From an uncultured Gammaproteobacteria bacterium (GTDB lineage: Bacteria; Pseudomonadota; Gammaproteobacteria; CAJQNE01): DNA of 7,831 nt. A model generated the notes under the pieces. It had not been told where the DNA came from. It was given only the letters and a program-made list of their open reading frames with translations, and did no database searches. Every line of letters begins with the position of its first letter. Position 1 is the stretch's first letter. The position numbers and the translations under genes were made by a program. Location: NCBI GenBank assembly GCA_905479545.1, contig CAJQNE010000531.1:1-7831 (forward strand), written 5' to 3'. Shown here one piece after another: positions 7,070 through 7,831 of the stretch.

Positions 7070-7366
7070 CGGTAATGCCACGACCCTGCGAGCTTTTTAT
7101 CGAGTTCTATTGGCACGGCCGCTAACGCTTGCGGCATATTGTAAATGCATAACTATTTGATGGAGTGTAAGTTGTTCTGCTTGGCGGGTTATGACGAGTT
7201 GGCGTATTGAACAACCTTCGGCCCTATTGGAGGCTCCACTCATCCGTTAAGAGTGGTGCGGGCTTAGTGATTCATTACCATAGCGCTCAAGTTATCGTCA
7301 GTGATATTGAATGAGCACCTGCGGAAAATATTTGGCCTTCGCCGCACAATCGGCTGATTTCCAGCT
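7070..7366. other. Intergenic region between tgpA and the GGDEF gene
   Basis: These 297 bases hold no convincing gene on either strand. The contents seen are a 16-residue ATG frame at 7075-7125, a GCCGC/GCGGC stem (7118-7122 with 7131-7135, loop of 8), a CCACTC/GAGTGG stem (7236-7256) and a weak GCTCA/TGAGC pair (7285-7289 with 7312-7316). None is followed by a T-run. I see no match to the conserved core of c-di-GMP (GEMM) riboswitches, although a GGDEF gene follows. The region probably holds the end of the tgpA transcript and the promoter of the next gene, but neither can be placed with confidence. Confidence 0.6.
7236..7256. repeat. Perfect 6-bp inverted repeat upstream of the GGDEF gene
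   Basis: CCACTC (7236-7241) and GAGTGG (7251-7256) are perfect complements around a 9-base loop. The position, 111 bases before the GGDEF start, would suit an operator or a leader hairpin. It has no T-tract and so is unlikely to be an intrinsic terminator. Confidence 0.3.
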
Positions 7367-7831
7367 ATGAGTTTTACAATCGGGCTCTGCATTGCCGGAG
7401 CCTTCATAATCGCCGCTGCTCTAATTCCTGTTTTTAAGCTTATTAAAGCGCTTCCTGCTGGCGGGCTGAAGCGCGGCTGGTTTGGGTTGGCAGCGATGGA
7501 GATAGCGTTTATCGGCAGCTACATTGTCGCGGCGTTTTCCCACCCCGGCGTGTTGATTTCCTGGATATTCTTCTTTGGTGCGATATTCGTATTGGCGGTC
7601 AGCGTACTGTCACAGCGGGTCGCTCATTATGCCAATCGCATAATGGTTCTTGAGCAAGAAAATGTCACTGATCCGCTTATGCAGATCTACAACCGTCGCT
7701 ATCTTGATAGCTGGTTACGAAAGGAACTGCGACGCAGCCGGGAGACCGACCGTTCTTTGTCAGTATTGTTATTAGATGTTGATCATTTCAAACGCATCAA
7801 CGATAGCCATGGTCATTTGTCGGGGGATGCG
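7367..7831 (+). CDS. Membrane-anchored GGDEF protein, likely diguanylate cyclase (3' end missing)
   Basis: 155 residues are visible and the frame is still open at the window end. ATG 7367 is the first initiator after an in-frame TGA at 7355-7357; no clear Shine-Dalgarno site precedes it. Three hydrophobic segments lie at about 5-27, 39-57 and 64-82, with short loops, so the sensor part is a small membrane bundle rather than a PAS or GAF domain. A short linker helix (83-100) leads into a GGDEF domain starting at Asp102 (DPLMQIYNRR, 102-111). The metal-binding LDVD (Asp137, Asp139) and the FKRINDSHGHLSGD block (141-154, Asn145 and Asp154 for substrate) are intact. The GGDEF signature itself falls beyond the window, so catalytic activity and any EAL domain cannot be judged. 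The family makes the second messenger c-di-GMP from two GTP. It is separated from tgpA by about 300 bases and is probably an independent transcription unit. Confidence 0.93.
   Translation, partial: MSFTIGLCIAGAFIIAAALIPVFKLIKALPAGGLKRGWFGLAAMEIAFIGSYIVAAFSHPGVLISWIFFFGAIFVLAVSVLSQRVAHYANRIMVLEQENVTDPLMQIYNRRYLDSWLRKELRRSRETDRSLSVLLLDVDHFKRINDSHGHLSGDA

Noticed and set aside
7118..7135. Terminator for the tgpA operon
   Set aside because: The GCCGC/GCGGC stem is GC-rich but only 5 bp with an 8-base loop, and the following bases (ATATTG) are not a T-tract.
7070..7366. c-di-GMP riboswitch upstream of the GGDEF gene
   Set aside because: I searched by eye for the conserved GEMM core and receptor elements and found none; the stems present are short and unrelated.
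1..7831. Defence system, prophage, insertion sequence or CRISPR array
   Set aside because: No transposase, integrase, nuclease, terminal inverted repeats or regularly spaced repeats were seen; the AAA+ ATPase is a standard MoxR in a housekeeping-type envelope operon.

Overview
The window is a co-directional stretch of bacterial chromosome with all genes on the + strand. It looks like a free-living gammaproteobacterium of moderate GC (by eye somewhat above 50%). The strongest clue is a MoxR AAA+ ATPase / DUF58 protein / TgpA-type transglutaminase gene trio, the arrangement known from Pseudomonas and its relatives. A GGDEF signalling gene follows. I see no mobile element, CRISPR array, rRNA or tRNA. 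The genus cannot be fixed from this sequence.

Layout: (1) positions 1-591 hold the 3' part of a membrane protein with a C-terminal PH-like domain; its start lies outside the window. (2) 662-2860 encodes a 732-residue protein that I cannot assign to a named family. It has a large soluble N-terminal region containing a degenerate EF-hand-like loop, then an Ala/Pro/Thr linker and three C-terminal membrane segments. (3) A 181-base gap holds weak repeats and a possible promoter. (4) 3042-7069 is a compact three-gene operon: moxR-like, DUF58, tgpA. The DUF58 gene starts at GTG 22 bases after moxR, and tgpA overlaps the DUF58 end by 8 bases. (5) 7070-7366 is non-coding apart from a doubtful 16-residue reading frame and two modest inverted repeats. 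(6) 7367-7831 is the start of a membrane-anchored GGDEF protein, cut by the window end just after the metal- and substrate-binding motifs of the first half of the domain.

How they may work together: MoxR ATPases paired with DUF58 proteins are thought to act as a chaperone/assembly module. TgpA places a Cys-His-Asp transglutaminase-like domain in the periplasm and is essential in Pseudomonas aeruginosa. The unassigned 732-residue protein and the PH-like membrane protein sit directly upstream in the same orientation, so a shared role at the inner membrane is possible, but this is inferred from proximity only. The most interesting target is the 732-residue protein.
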